Positions 5,655 through 5,904 of a DNA stretch of 5,904 nucleotides are shown piece by piece (the stretch's first letter is position 1; each line of letters begins with the position of its first letter). Source of the stretch: Planctomycetaceae bacterium (GTDB lineage Bacteria > Planctomycetota > Planctomycetia > Pirellulales > Lacipirellulaceae). The notes beneath the pieces are model-generated. The model was not told the origin of the DNA. It ran no database searches and was given only the letters and a program-made list of their open reading frames with translations. The stretch is from NCBI GenBank assembly GCA_002713555.1, contig PATG01000061.1:1-5904 (forward strand), given 5' to 3'. A program made the position numbers and the translations under genes.

Positions 5655-5904
5655 TTATTTGGCAACCCCCAGCGGACTGAAGACGACATACAAGATCAGA
5701 GTGAGGATCACGCAGAGGACACCTGCAAAAAAGGCACCCTTTGAACTCTTCAGATCAATGTCACTTCGCGGTTCAAATGCAATCGGTTCCTTGAGAGCCG
5801 CCATGATAAAACGGGCCGCTGCGTTGTAACGGTATTCCAGGAACTCGGGCATCGTGATAGATGCCTACTCGCAAAAAGTAGGGCAGAAAACCAAAAGCCA
5901 CCAC
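5655..5904 (-). pseudogene. Remnant of a sodium:solute symporter (SSS/SLC5-type), frameshifted and internally deleted
   Basis: From the window edge a minus-strand frame reads VVAFGFLPYFLRVGIY, then the frame shifts. A different frame continues MPEFLEYRYNAAARFIMA, the conserved region of sodium:solute symporters usually written G-[VI]-Y-T-M-P-E-F-L-E-x-R-Y. Removing one base, G5856, restores G-I-Y-T-M-P-E-F exactly. About 18 codons later the sequence jumps to LKEPIAFEPRSDIDLKSSKG and a final hydrophobic helix (GVLCVILTLILYVVFSP), which looks like the C-terminal tail of the same family. Several hundred internal residues are therefore missing. The 65-codon frame from ATG 5852 to TGA at 5655 could be annotated as a small single-helix protein, but its ATG sits inside the symporter motif. 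The 5' end lies outside the window. A sequencing error could explain the frameshift but not the internal loss. Confidence 0.65.

Noticed and set aside
5853..5857. Programmed frameshift in the symporter
   Set aside because: No slippery heptamer is evident at the site, and the downstream internal deletion makes a decayed gene more likely.

Overview
The window looks like a piece of a planctomycete chromosome (Planctomycetota, probably a Pirellulales-like lineage). The main evidence is a DUF1559-type prepilin with the H-X9-DG style C-terminus, which is massively expanded in that phylum. A Rho_N + DUF4912 protein, an AtpZ-type ATP synthase accessory gene and a PAL-like NHL propeller fit the same assignment. 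No rRNA, tRNA, CRISPR array, insertion sequence or phage gene is visible.

Layout, left to right. (a) Positions 1-428, minus strand: a small two-helix AtpZ-like protein, probably the first gene of an F-type ATP synthase operon that continues leftwards, with the possible start of the next gene at the edge. (b) Positions 429-1122: about 690 bases without a convincing gene. This divergent control region holds a Rex/CRP-like inverted repeat facing atpZ, a candidate sigma70-type promoter facing right, and three successive hairpins (940-1093) in the would-be leader of the next gene. (c) Positions 1123-3139, plus strand: a Rho_N/DUF4912 protein followed after 61 bases by a LarE-type PP-loop sulfur transferase with CxxC plus Cys176, the cysteine set expected of the iron-sulfur-cluster type. 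(d) Positions 3196-5524, minus strand: a likely three-gene transcription unit read from right to left. It encodes a short DUF1559 prepilin-like protein, a membrane-anchored helical protein with LTXXQ-like repeats, and an exported PAL-like NHL beta-propeller with a probable TTG start. (e) Positions 5655-5904, minus strand: a remnant of a sodium:solute symporter. Its N-terminal part is joined to its C-terminal tail, and a one-base frameshift lies just upstream.

How the genes may work together. The three minus-strand genes in (d) all encode exported or membrane-anchored products, so they may form an envelope module, but nothing in the sequence defines its task. LarE makes the sulfur-bearing part of the nickel-pincer nucleotide cofactor in characterised lactate-racemase systems; no larB, larC or larA lies in the window, so its target here is unknown. 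The observations most worth checking are the symporter remnant, the LarE cysteine set, the structured leader before the DUF4912 gene, the operator-like site upstream of atpZ, and the start-site correction of the propeller protein. I did not find a clear new multi-gene defence or mobile system.
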